Assembly: GCA_001899315.1 (NCBI GenBank)
Contig: MOYA01000001.1
Span: forward strand, 310,001 to 374,000
Reading direction: 5' to 3'
DNA from: Candidatus Obscuribacter phosphatis
Lineage (GTDB): Bacteria; Cyanobacteriota; Vampirovibrionia; Obscuribacterales; Obscuribacteraceae
Length of the DNA stretch: 64,000 nucleotides
This document shows positions 27,156-36,052 of this stretch, in pieces (within the stretch, counting starts at the first letter, position 1; every line of letters begins with the position of its first letter). Position numbers and translations under genes: made by a program. The notes beneath the pieces were generated by a model. That model did not search any database, was not told the DNA's origin, and was given only the letters and a program-made list of their open reading frames with translations.

Positions 27156-29237
27156 TTAACCCTGCTTGAGTCGATTCAGACCAATCTCAATGAAATGCCT
27201 GGCTGATTGAAAAATTGCTCCGTTTTCCCTCAATGCCTCAGCATAGCCCGAGGCAAAGTCTTGCCTAGTCTTGGCTAGAATGGTATTTTCGCGATTGGCT
27301 TTGAGATATTCGGTCAATTTTTGGTAGGTCTTTTCGGCATCGTCCAACTGTTTGTTTTTCACTTGGGCGATAGCTAGTTTGTATAAAACTAGGGCGCGGT
27401 TATAGGCTACTTGCGGCGAAGTTACGCTCTGCCAGCTCTTTTGCGCTTGTTCATAGTAACGAATAGCCTCGGCATAAGATTTTTCGCCAAAGGCTAGATC
27501 GCCGCTTATGCTAAAGCAGAAGGCATAAAGTTCCGATTCCCAACCTTCCATTTTTTCGCCGTTTTTGTCACCTCTAAGATAAAATTCGCGGGCGTCTTTC
27601 AATGCCAGAGCGGCATTCTGATAGTTCTTTGCCTTATAAAAACAATCTCCAGCCAAGGTGCAGAGCATGCCGGTCGATATCTGCTTTTGCCGCGACATGG
27701 TCAAACGATAGGTGCGCAATATCTGCTCAAAGCAGGCCACGGCGCGGTCATAGTCGGCAGCGCTGTAGAGGGCTTGGGCATAGATGACATTGGCTTCTAT
27801 GGTGGGATAACTGAATTCGCCGTTCTCTGCCAGGCTTAGCTTCATGCAGTTTTCGGCCAGGTCGGCGGCATCTTTGCTGAGCCCTAGGCGCATCAGCCGT
27901 CTGGCCATACCTAAACCTTCTTGAATGAGGGGATTATTGCCTGTGTCTGCAACCGAGGTTTTGTGCTTCTCTATATCTTCTAGCTTTCCTTTTAGGGTGT
28001 CGATTAGGCGGCTTTTGTGCAGTTTTTCGACCAGATCTTGGGCTGGTCTTTCCATATCTTGCGACTGGAAGCTGAGTTTCCAACTCGGCAAGGTTTCTTG
28101 GCTCAGGGCCTGGCTGCCCATCACGTAAAGTGTGCCTGCGGCCAGGCTTGATACTGCGAAAATCGAGCAGGCGAAGACTAATAAAGCGGCTGCTGCTTTT
28201 TCTGTCTTTGAAATGCGTTTTCTGCGGCTTTTATAGATACTTAAATTAGTTAGCAATCTCTCAAGCAGACTGCCCCCTTCATTTTGACAGCTATAGAGGC
28301 TTTGGCTCAGTTCTTCCATTGACTGGAAGCGGTCGCGTGGATCTTTGGCCAGACATTTGAAGACCACTGATTCTAGTCTTTTGGGAATAGAAACGCCGTG
28401 ATTTTTTATGGGTGTCGGCATTTCATTCATATGCCGATAGAGTATCTCGAGCATGTTGGCGCCGTTTATCGGCGTCTTGCCGGTCAAAGTTTCGTACATC
28501 AGACAACCCATCGAATAAATATCGCTGCGATTGTCGAGCGGCTCTCCTTTGCATTGCTCGGGGCTCATATAGAGCGGGCTGCCAAAAACTTCTCCAGTCT
28601 GGGTAAGGGCCACGGCATCGGTGCCCTCATGGGGCATTAGTTTAGCGATGCCAAAGTCGAGAATTTTTACCTCTTTGGGCAAGTTGACGATGATATTGCT
28701 GGGCTTGAGATCGCGGTGAATAATGCCGCATTGATGGGTATAGGCCAGGGCTTCGGCTATCTTTTGAAAAATCGATACGGCTGTATCGGTATCAAGCTGC
28801 TGTCCTAGACTGGTTTGCTCTTTGATGACGTCGCTCAAGGAGCGCCCCGATAAATAGTCCATGACTATAAAAGGGCGATTTCCCTCTAAGATGCCGAAGT
28901 CATGAATGCGTACCACGCCGACATGGTCGAGTTGGCTGACCGATTGAGCTTCTTGCTTGAATCTTTCGAGGTTTCTTTTGCTTGAGACCAGGTGTCGATG
29001 TAAAAGCTTAATTGCCACTGCGCGCTGCAAATGTTTATGTTTGGCACGATAAACCACTGACATGCCGCCTTCGCCGATGCAGTCAATTATTTGATAGTTG
29101 CCGGCGACAGTTTTACCAATCAGAGCTTCTATTTCTTCATCTCTGATTAGTCTGTCTGAGCCGAAAGCCGGACGAAAGTCGAGCGGGTCGTGGCTTGAAC
29201 TGGTCTCAGGTGGGGATTTGTCAGGTGGCTCGGGCAT
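27156..29237 (-). CDS. Ser/Thr protein kinase with C-terminal TPR-like repeats
   Basis: This protein has about 693 residues from ATG 29237. A longer form from 29309 would leave only 11 bp to divergent pyrD and adds an unusual hydrophobic stretch. Numbered from 29237, the kinase domain has GEGGMSVVYRAKHK, Lys77, IIHRDLKPSN (HRD 174-176), DFG 194-196 and GSPLYMSPEQ. A membrane helix follows (ALLVFACSIFAVSSLAAGTL). The outer part has helical repeats of TPR type (YAQALYSAADYDRAVACFEQ, AIRYYEQAQKSW, YNRALVLYKLAIAQ). The likely role is a membrane sensor kinase whose TPR domain binds a protein partner outside the membrane. Confidence 0.92.
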   Translation of the reverse strand: MPEPPDKSPPETSSSHDPLDFRPAFGSDRLIRDEEIEALIGKTVAGNYQIIDCIGEGGMSVVYRAKHKHLQRAVAIKLLHRHLVSSKRNLERFKQEAQSVSQLDHVGVVRIHDFGILEGNRPFIVMDYLSGRSLSDVIKEQTSLGQQLDTDTAVSIFQKIAEALAYTHQCGIIHRDLKPSNIIVNLPKEVKILDFGIAKLMPHEGTDAVALTQTGEVFGSPLYMSPEQCKGEPLDNRSDIYSMGCLMYETLTGKTPINGANMLEILYRHMNEMPTPIKNHGVSIPKRLESVVFKCLAKDPRDRFQSMEELSQSLYSCQNEGGSLLERLLTNLSIYKSRRKRISKTEKAAAALLVFACSIFAVSSLAAGTLYVMGSQALSQETLPSWKLSFQSQDMERPAQDLVEKLHKSRLIDTLKGKLEDIEKHKTSVADTGNNPLIQEGLGMARRLMRLGLSKDAADLAENCMKLSLAENGEFSYPTIEANVIYAQALYSAADYDRAVACFEQILRTYRLTMSRQKQISTGMLCTLAGDCFYKAKNYQNAALALKDAREFYLRGDKNGEKMEGWESELYAFCFSISGDLAFGEKSYAEAIRYYEQAQKSWQSVTSPQVAYNRALVLYKLAIAQVKNKQLDDAEKTYQKLTEYLKANRENTILAKTRQDFASGYAEALRENGAIFQSARHFIEIGLNRLKQG

Positions 29238-29320
29238 TATTGGGCTCGTTATTAACAGTGATAATTTTAATTTGCCCAGTCCAAACCAAAGAGAGTCGCC
29301 TTCTGGCATACTCTAATGAA

Positions 29321-30409
29321 ATGGAACAATTACTAATTTCCACCTATGAAAGCTTGGTAAGACCGGCTCTGTTTCGCATGGATGCAGAAGAAGCGCATCA
29401 TTTAGGGCAGGGTCTCTTGAAAAGTATGGGTTGGCTCTTCGACCTTTCGGGGGCAATTTTAGGAGTCTCAGGGCTCTGTGGCAGCGGTGCCTCATCTTGC
29501 GCCACCTTTGGTCTAGCTGGGGCAAGTTTGAAAAATCCGGTCGGTCTGGCTGCCGGCTTTGATAAGAATGGCACCCTGGTTGATAGTTTAGCCTCATTAG
29601 GTTTTGGCTTTGTCGAGATCGGTTCGGTTACCGCCAGACCGTCCGCGGGTAATGCCAAACCCCGTCTCTTTCGCCTGCCTCAAGACCAGGCTCTCATCAA
29701 CCGCTTGGGCTTGAACGGTGACGGCGCCGAGGCTGTGGCCGATAGGCTGCAAGCCTGCCAGTTTCCTATTCCGGTTGGTTTGAACATCGCTAAAACCAAC
29801 CTGCCCGATCTTTCAATGGAAAAAGCTGCCGAAGATATCGCCTTTAGTTTCAAGACCTTGATGCACTTGCCCTTTGCCTATGTCGTCATCAATACCTCTT
29901 GTCCCAACACCCATGAAGGGGCTTTGTTTGCCGGTGAAGAATTGGAGTTGATACTAAAGGCGGTATCAGAATTGAACCAGGGGCGGCTACCGGTTTTCTT
30001 GAAGATTTCGCCTGATTCGCCTCAGTCTTTTTTAGAGGCGCTAGGCAAGCTCTCTTTGCGCTATGAAATTAGAGGCTTTGTCATAGGCAACACAACCGTC
30101 TCTAGACAGTCACTCAAGACAAGCCCTAAGGTTTTGGAAACAATCGGAAACGGCGGTTTATCTGGTGCGCCACTTTATGCAAATACTTGCCGTCTGGTTA
30201 AGCATTTCGCTTCATCAAAAGCCGGCTATCAAGAAATTATTGCTTGTGGCGGCATAGACAGCGCTGCTTCTGTGAAAGAAATGCTTGCCCTCGGAGCTAG
30301 CGCTGTAGAGCTTTACAGTGCTCTGGTATATAAAGGGCCTTTCTTGATTTACAGCATCTTGCAAGAATTGAAAAAGGAAGGTTTTTTCAATAATCAGGGC
30401 GCAAAATAA
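29321..30409 (+). CDS. pyrD: Dihydroorotate dehydrogenase, class 2-like
   Basis: This 362-residue enzyme oxidises dihydroorotate to orotate in pyrimidine synthesis using FMN. The N-terminal helical extension and NPVGLAAGFDKNG, FGFVEIGSVTARP, GNAKPRLFRLP and INRLGLNGDGA are class 2 (quinone-linked, membrane-associated) hallmarks. FLKISPD, FVIGNTT and GGLSGAPLY complete the FMN and substrate site. At the catalytic-base position class 2 enzymes normally read NxSSPNT, whereas this one reads NTSCPNT, with Cys194 as in class 1. The ATG at 29321 follows TCTAATGAA; longer starts overlap the divergent kinase gene. Confidence 0.93.
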   Translation: MEQLLISTYESLVRPALFRMDAEEAHHLGQGLLKSMGWLFDLSGAILGVSGLCGSGASSCATFGLAGASLKNPVGLAAGFDKNGTLVDSLASLGFGFVEIGSVTARPSAGNAKPRLFRLPQDQALINRLGLNGDGAEAVADRLQACQFPIPVGLNIAKTNLPDLSMEKAAEDIAFSFKTLMHLPFAYVVINTSCPNTHEGALFAGEELELILKAVSELNQGRLPVFLKISPDSPQSFLEALGKLSLRYEIRGFVIGNTTVSRQSLKTSPKVLETIGNGGLSGAPLYANTCRLVKHFASSKAGYQEIIACGGIDSAASVKEMLALGASAVELYSALVYKGPFLIYSILQELKKEGFFNNQGAK

Positions 30410-30412
30410 CCT

Positions 30413-31459
30413 TTAGTTTTGTTCCTGAATTTTTTTGAGATAAAGTTCTTCAGCCAGATAGAGCAGGGCTGTGGCCAAAGGTACGGCAATAAGCGCTCCG
30501 GAAAGCCCCATGAGACTGCCGCCGATAACAACGGCGAAAAGAACCACCAGCGGGTGCAAGTCGACTTGTTTCCCGAGTAGATGAGGCACAATAAAGTTAC
30601 TTTCCAACCACTGCTCGACAACGAAAACACCGAGCACTAGAAGCGCCTTGGTCAGTCCGCCGCTATTGAAGCCGACCAAGATAGAAAAAACAGCAGTGAG
30701 AAGAGAGCCCACAAAGGGGACCAGATTTAAGAGACCCGATACCACCCCTAGTGTCAGGGCTTCTTCGATGCCGACCAGGGCCAAGCCGCAAAAAATAATC
30801 GTAGAGACTGCCAGACTGACTAGAATTTGCCCTCTCACATAGCCGCCCAGCCTGGTTTCCAACCCCGGCAAGAGATCTTTGACTGTCTGCCTCTTATTGG
30901 GCGGCAGCCATTTCAAGAGACCTTCAGTCAAGCCTTTGGCCTCTATGACAAAGTAAGCAGTAAGAAAAAGAACAAAGATTATATTGACCAAAAAGCCAAG
31001 AATATTGCCGGTTAGTTTGAGGGCGCTTGCCGCTACGGTGCCGGCTTTGCCCATAAGTTTGCCCTTTAGTTCGTCGGTGACCAGATTGCCGCTTGCGGCA
31101 TCGGGGAAGAGCGAGGGAAAGAATTCGTGTCCGCGCTCTAATAGAAAGGGCAGGATGCTGTCGCGGGTGGTTATGAAAAGACGACCGGCTTGTTCTTTAA
31201 TAGGTCCGGCAAGATTGACGCCGACAATGTAATAAAGTGCGGCCACCAAGGCGTAAACAGTCAAGACAGTAACAGCCCGAGGAATTTTGCGCGCTTCCAG
31301 TAGACGGGCCAGTGGCGCTAGCGAAGCTGAAAGGGTAAGGGCGGCCACCAGACAGATAAGCATCATGCTTAGCTCTTTCACAAAGAAATAGCCGCAGACG
31401 GCGACAACCAGCCAGAAAATTGGATAGGCAGCTCTTATAAAATCGCGATTTTCGGTCAT
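30413..31459 (-). CDS. AI-2E family (PerM-like) membrane transporter
   Basis: This 348-residue protein has about seven to eight membrane helices with the family layout: two N-terminal helix pairs, a soluble segment (about 85-145), then helices with LLNLVPFVGSLLTAVFSILV, WLESNFIVPHLLGKQVDLHP and GGSLMGLSGALIAVPLATAL. Members include putative autoinducer exporters and sodium/proton antiporters, so the substrate should be left open. It overlaps the upstream GT-C-like gene by 4 bp (its ATG 31457-31459 meets that gene's stop 31456-31458), so the two are coupled. It converges on pyrD, three bases away. Confidence 0.88.
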   Translation of the reverse strand: MTENRDFIRAAYPIFWLVVAVCGYFFVKELSMMLICLVAALTLSASLAPLARLLEARKIPRAVTVLTVYALVAALYYIVGVNLAGPIKEQAGRLFITTRDSILPFLLERGHEFFPSLFPDAASGNLVTDELKGKLMGKAGTVAASALKLTGNILGFLVNIIFVLFLTAYFVIEAKGLTEGLLKWLPPNKRQTVKDLLPGLETRLGGYVRGQILVSLAVSTIIFCGLALVGIEEALTLGVVSGLLNLVPFVGSLLTAVFSILVGFNSGGLTKALLVLGVFVVEQWLESNFIVPHLLGKQVDLHPLVVLFAVVIGGSLMGLSGALIAVPLATALLYLAEELYLKKIQEQN

Positions 31460-33537
31460 TTATTTATCAGTCGCTTGAGCAGGATCTTTTCAATAATTGT
31501 GTTGCCTGGCTCTAGATATACCCCTAGTCTTCCCTTTTGCATCGCCGGAGCGGCCAGCGCCTTAATTGCGCTGAGCGAGACCTCGTTTGTTTGGGGCAGC
31601 CGCGCAGCAAGCTCTCCTTTTTCGTCAATTAATACCACCTGCGGTGTTATGCTCTTGCCGTCTTTTTGGGCTTTCAGTTCTAAGACAAGGTCAATTTCTG
31701 GGCTGTCCAAGAGTGAGGGCAGGGGCAGATCCAAGGTCAGTATATATGGCTTTTCCGCCACCGCCACTTCGAGACTTTCGCCGCCATCGGGGCTGACTAC
31801 TTTTGTCAGCGTGGTTGCCCCTTTATCGACCACCATCCAGTCTTTCTCGTTTGTATTGGCTTGCGCTTGCAAGACGTCCTTCAGGCAATCATAGCCGTTT
31901 TCTGATTTGTTTTCAGATTCTTCTTTAGATTCTCTTTGCTTTAGCCAATTTTGCAGAGAAAGAAGCGGTGCTTTATAGAAATAGAAGTTTTCGGTATTGT
32001 TGTCGAAATATACTAGGGGTGCCCCTTTGCTAAGTTCTTTTACTATTTCCTTCCACTCTTTTTGATCGAAATATTCGCCGGGTTTTTCTGCCGTCAAAAG
32101 ACGTTCGCTCAAAGATCTATCTTTTAGAGGCGGCGAGACTAGAATATCTAGATAGAGCCGTCTGCCGATCATACCTGCGCCTTTGTAATCTTGGGGCAGA
32201 TTGGCCAGCGCCACTTTGGCATTGGTCATGGCTAATTTGGTGATTTGTTCGTCAAATTTTTCCATGCGGCTTGAGGCATGGTGCCAGGCTTGCAAATTTA
32301 TCTGCAGCAGATGGCACCAAATTAGATAAAGCGATGAAAGAGCCAGGCAGCCGCTCATAAGCCAGATGGTCATTTTCTTTTTGTCGACAGCGATATGCCC
32401 CGGTAGGGCTTTCATGGTCAAGACCAGGCAAAGAGGCACACTAGAGAGGAAGAAAAGTCGACTGCCGACTAAATTTGGATATATGTGCCAGATTTGAAAA
32501 GCCGGCAAGAGGGCGACAAAGCACCAGACCATGAGAAGCGGAATGCTGAGTAGAATTTTGAGTTTGCCGGGTGCCCCGTGCAGAAGCGATCTGACCACGG
32601 CCAAGAGAGTTATGAGCGCCACTGGTAAGACAGCTGGTTTGATGGCTTTGCTTAGATAATGATACTCTTCTGAAACCGGCACGATAATTTTTATCAGAGA
32701 ATCTCGGTTGAGAAAATTGCCTAGAGACTGCCAGATATCAGCCCTGCCGTAGCCACCAATAGTGGTGCCTAAGATTAGTTGTCTGACCAAGGCAAAGGCT
32801 AAAAGCAACCCAAGATAGGGTAGGCTGGCCTTGATGGCGTTCTTTGCCGCTGTTAGCGGTTTGTTCTGGGGCAGGTCTAAAATAAAGGTGACGATGAAAA
32901 CAGCAAAAGGCAAGCTGACGGCAATTTCTTTACTGGTGAGGGCAAGCAGGAAAGAAAGCAGTGATAGTCGGCGAAAGTCTTTGGAACCGTGGGTGCGTGC
33001 ACGCAGAAAGAGCAGCAAGGACGCGAGATAGAACAAGGTGGCCAGGCTATCTACTCTGCCGATAATCCAGGCTACGGTCTCGGCGTGCAAGGGATAGGCC
33101 GCAAAGAGTAGACCACCAAAAAGAGCGGCGGCGCCGCAAAGTCGCGGCGCCAGGCGCTGGGTGATCACCAGCGAAAGCGAAGCGGCAAGGGCTGTGCAAG
33201 CGGCGAAGATGACGAGATTGGTGAAATGATAGCCCCAGGGATTGGTGCGATAGAGCAAGTAGTCGAATAATATAGATAGAGAGACCACCGGGCGATAACT
33301 GAGCATCAAGTCTGAGCCGCCCCAGTTGCCGGTGAAATTCATCAGAAAGGGCTGCCAGTCGCCGGCAAGAGCGCGGGCGCAATAATTGAGATGGAGAAAG
33401 TCATCTAAGAGAAAGCCGTCTTTGAGCGTACCGGCATAGTTTATGAAGGCGGCAAAAACGCAGATGACGATAGCTGTAAACAATTGGGTGCGGATTGAAC
33501 CCAAGTCTATGCCTGCTTTTTGCAGTCGTCTTTGCAT
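31456..33537 (-). CDS. Large GT-C type membrane protein, TMTC-like (paralog A)
   Basis: This protein has about 693 residues. The start at ATG 33537 follows AAGGGAAG and lies 34 bp after the upstream gene's stop. The first outer loop holds DGFLLDDFLHLNYC, then MNFTGNWGGSDLMLSYRP, AYPLHAETVAWIIGRVDSLA and LALTSKEIAVSLPF. The Asp-Asp pair, 'PLHxExVxxIxGRxD' and 'SKE' are shared with the eukaryotic TMTC O-mannosyltransferases and bacterial GT-C relatives, which use polyprenyl-phosphate mannose. A soluble C-terminal domain of about 250 residues is unrecognised. It is a paralog of the next gene, in the same orientation. Confidence 0.78.
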   Translation of the reverse strand: MQRRLQKAGIDLGSIRTQLFTAIVICVFAAFINYAGTLKDGFLLDDFLHLNYCARALAGDWQPFLMNFTGNWGGSDLMLSYRPVVSLSILFDYLLYRTNPWGYHFTNLVIFAACTALAASLSLVITQRLAPRLCGAAALFGGLLFAAYPLHAETVAWIIGRVDSLATLFYLASLLLFLRARTHGSKDFRRLSLLSFLLALTSKEIAVSLPFAVFIVTFILDLPQNKPLTAAKNAIKASLPYLGLLLAFALVRQLILGTTIGGYGRADIWQSLGNFLNRDSLIKIIVPVSEEYHYLSKAIKPAVLPVALITLLAVVRSLLHGAPGKLKILLSIPLLMVWCFVALLPAFQIWHIYPNLVGSRLFFLSSVPLCLVLTMKALPGHIAVDKKKMTIWLMSGCLALSSLYLIWCHLLQINLQAWHHASSRMEKFDEQITKLAMTNAKVALANLPQDYKGAGMIGRRLYLDILVSPPLKDRSLSERLLTAEKPGEYFDQKEWKEIVKELSKGAPLVYFDNNTENFYFYKAPLLSLQNWLKQRESKEESENKSENGYDCLKDVLQAQANTNEKDWMVVDKGATTLTKVVSPDGGESLEVAVAEKPYILTLDLPLPSLLDSPEIDLVLELKAQKDGKSITPQVVLIDEKGELAARLPQTNEVSLSAIKALAAPAMQKGRLGVYLEPGNTIIEKILLKRLINK

Positions 33538-33571
33538 TATGTTTCTTACTTCCCTTTCTGCTTTTGCCAAA

Positions 33572-36004
33572 TTAGAGCTGAATTGATAATGGTTCGGAAA
33601 AATAGCCCAGCGGCACTTTGTCTTTGTCCACGGCAATAACTCTTACTTCATAAAAACCATGGGCATTTGCACCTATGCCGACGGCTGAAATCGGAATCAG
33701 ACTGCCTTTTGTTTTGGTGAAATAGCCCTTTACTGCCGCTTCTTTTGAAAATTGATTTTCATGGAAAGTGCCGCTGTAGTGCTCGAACCAAGAGTCTTGC
33801 TTGCTCACTTCGTAGGCGGCGCCGCTGGCACCATCTATAGTGCTGACATCATAGCTGAAGGTCGTTCTCTTGCCTCGCGGGCGGGCGATGCCGTCGTTGT
33901 CGAGCACCAGCTGACCATCGGCTTTGACTTCAGGCTTGTTAGGCAAATTAAGCAGGCGAATGTCTTTTATTTTCAGTGGTTTGTGCTCTGCTTTCAGGCT
34001 TATGCGTGCCAGTTTCTCAAGGCATAGATAGCTTTTGTGTTCGCTCAAATTAAAGAAAGCCTTACCGTCTTTGAGGGCGGCGCTCTTTTGAAAGACTCTG
34101 CCGCTTTCGCCGATTAGTTTGAGGTCGACTGTTTCTCCCTCGCCCTCGACTTCGATGGCATCGATAGCCAGGACTGGAAGATCTAAACGCCTAGATAAAA
34201 GAATTTGATTTTCGGAAAGTGTAGTTGCCTCTTTGAGATTGAGGCTGACTGCTGATCTTGTCTCTCTCTGCTCTTTTTGCAAGTGCAGGGGCACAAGTTG
34301 GTAATTGCTTCTATCGAAGTAAAAGAAAGGCTCACCGGCGCCGACCAGACTGCGTACGCGCCCCGGCGAGATTAAGTCGCTTTGACCATAGGTGGCCGGT
34401 TCGAAGGTGAGCAGGCGACCGCGCTGATCGTCTTTAGAGAGAGGCGGCTTGAAGAGCACCGACATTGTGGCGGCGTTATAGAGCATATGGGCGCCCATAT
34501 AGTTATCGGGAATGTTTAGCAGGGCTAATCTTTGCCCCGGCGGCAGTTTACTGAGGGCTTCATCGACTCGGCGCTTAAAGGTCTTGAGCTCGCTCTGGGC
34601 TTTGATCCAGATATTGTTGTTGACTTTGCTTAGTTGCCAGAAACTAGAAAATAGTACAAGTAGCAAGCCCAGGCTGAGCAGCTTTTGCAGTTTGAGCAAG
34701 GGCTTAAAAGTAATAGTCGAGCCCTTTTCTAGGGCAATTAGAGGCAAGCTGAAGAGCAGTGCCAACAAAAATGAAACTGGGGCGCTGGCAAAGTAAAGAA
34801 AGCGTCCACCTTGCAGGTTGGCGGTAAGGTTCCAGACGCCGTAGGTGGGAGCGAGGAAGAGGATGGTCCAACCTATGGCGAAAAGAAAGAGAAGGGTGAA
34901 ATTTTTGAGAAGAGTAGAATTTTCCTTTTTGTAATTGATGGCTATGAGCACCGCGGCATTGAGCAGACCAAGCTGGTAGACCAGTTTGAGAGTATTTGAG
35001 AGGGCGGAGCGCAAACCGAAGATTTCTATATGAAAGGGGAGGAAGATGCGCAGGATTGAGCCGTCGGTCCAGCGGCGCAGTAAGCTGTTCTTGAGCCCCT
35101 CGCCGATGGAACCTTCATAGCCACCAAAAACGGTGCCCAAGACCAAGAGGCGAAAGAGCAGATAAGCGCCGAGCACAATAAAATAGGGCAGCGCTGCTTT
35201 AGTTGCCCGAGTGAGCGCCAGTTTGATAGATGCCTGACTTATATAAGGCTGACCTATAGATGCCTGACTGAGACCTTGCAAAAAGAGAAAGAAAAAGAGC
35301 AAGGGCGGCAAAGTGATAGCCATTTCTTTGCTCATTAAGGCAAGTACAAAACTGAGGATTGATGCGGTCTTTAGCCAGCCTTTCTTTTCGCTGTCTTCTA
35401 CCGCCAAGAGAAAGAAATAGAAAGAAGCCAGTGTCAATACAAGTGCGACGCTGTCTACGCGGGCGATTATCCAGTTCACCACTTCGCTGTGTAAGGGGTA
35501 GAAAGTGAAAATTAAGGCGGACAGGGCGCCGAACCAGTCTTTTGCCTTTAGACAAAAAGCTTTGCCTATTTCTCTAGAGACCAAATAGAGCAGCACTGCT
35601 GAGAAGGTGTGATAGCAAAGATTGCTTAAGTGGAAAAGAAAAGGTCGCGCTTGACCGATTAGATAATCGCTTGCCAGGGTGAGAGTAATAAGGGGCCTGT
35701 AGAAGGTCGTCCCTTGCGCTTGCATCCAGTTGCCTGTGAAATTTTGCAACAACGCCCCGTAATTTCCCTGCATGACTTTGTGTAGATAATCAATATGAAC
35801 GAAGTCATCGGCGAGATAAAAGCCGCCCAGAGAACGAGAGAAGAGTAGAATATTGCAAATGATGATAGAAAAAGAGATCAAGCAGATAATCAGAGACGAC
35901 CGTTTCTTTGCCGGTGCACAATCTGTGTTACCGTCTGTGTTGCCTTCTGTGTTTCCGCTTCGGATAGGCTCAGCGGGCTCTGTATTTGTGCTGGCAAGGT
36001 TCAT
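33572..36004 (-). CDS. Large GT-C type membrane protein, TMTC-like (paralog B)
   Basis: This protein has about 810 residues. I start at ATG 36004 (MNLASTNTEP); the frame is open to 36247 but would run through the divergent glycosidase gene. After a Thr/Asn-rich tail with GNTEGNTDGNTD it has LGGFYLADDFVHIDYL, NFTGNWMQAQGTTFYRP, FYPLHSEVVNWIIARVDSVA and LALMSKEMAITLPP, the same landmarks as its neighbour. About eleven helices are followed by a roughly 300-residue outer region rich in beta-strands. The likely role is sugar transfer from a polyprenyl carrier at the outer face. The acceptor is unknown. Confidence 0.78.
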   Translation of the reverse strand: MNLASTNTEPAEPIRSGNTEGNTDGNTDCAPAKKRSSLIICLISFSIIICNILLFSRSLGGFYLADDFVHIDYLHKVMQGNYGALLQNFTGNWMQAQGTTFYRPLITLTLASDYLIGQARPFLFHLSNLCYHTFSAVLLYLVSREIGKAFCLKAKDWFGALSALIFTFYPLHSEVVNWIIARVDSVALVLTLASFYFFLLAVEDSEKKGWLKTASILSFVLALMSKEMAITLPPLLFFFLFLQGLSQASIGQPYISQASIKLALTRATKAALPYFIVLGAYLLFRLLVLGTVFGGYEGSIGEGLKNSLLRRWTDGSILRIFLPFHIEIFGLRSALSNTLKLVYQLGLLNAAVLIAINYKKENSTLLKNFTLLFLFAIGWTILFLAPTYGVWNLTANLQGGRFLYFASAPVSFLLALLFSLPLIALEKGSTITFKPLLKLQKLLSLGLLLVLFSSFWQLSKVNNNIWIKAQSELKTFKRRVDEALSKLPPGQRLALLNIPDNYMGAHMLYNAATMSVLFKPPLSKDDQRGRLLTFEPATYGQSDLISPGRVRSLVGAGEPFFYFDRSNYQLVPLHLQKEQRETRSAVSLNLKEATTLSENQILLSRRLDLPVLAIDAIEVEGEGETVDLKLIGESGRVFQKSAALKDGKAFFNLSEHKSYLCLEKLARISLKAEHKPLKIKDIRLLNLPNKPEVKADGQLVLDNDGIARPRGKRTTFSYDVSTIDGASGAAYEVSKQDSWFEHYSGTFHENQFSKEAAVKGYFTKTKGSLIPISAVGIGANAHGFYEVRVIAVDKDKVPLGYFSEPLSIQL

Positions 36005-36052
36005 CGGCTCTATTATATAAAGAGTGTGGAGGGTGTTTGAGGCTATTACCAT

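Noticed and set aside
29238-29309. N-terminal extension of the second kinase to 29309
   Set aside because: It would leave 11 bp to divergent pyrD and adds a hydrophobic stretch unlike kinase N-termini.
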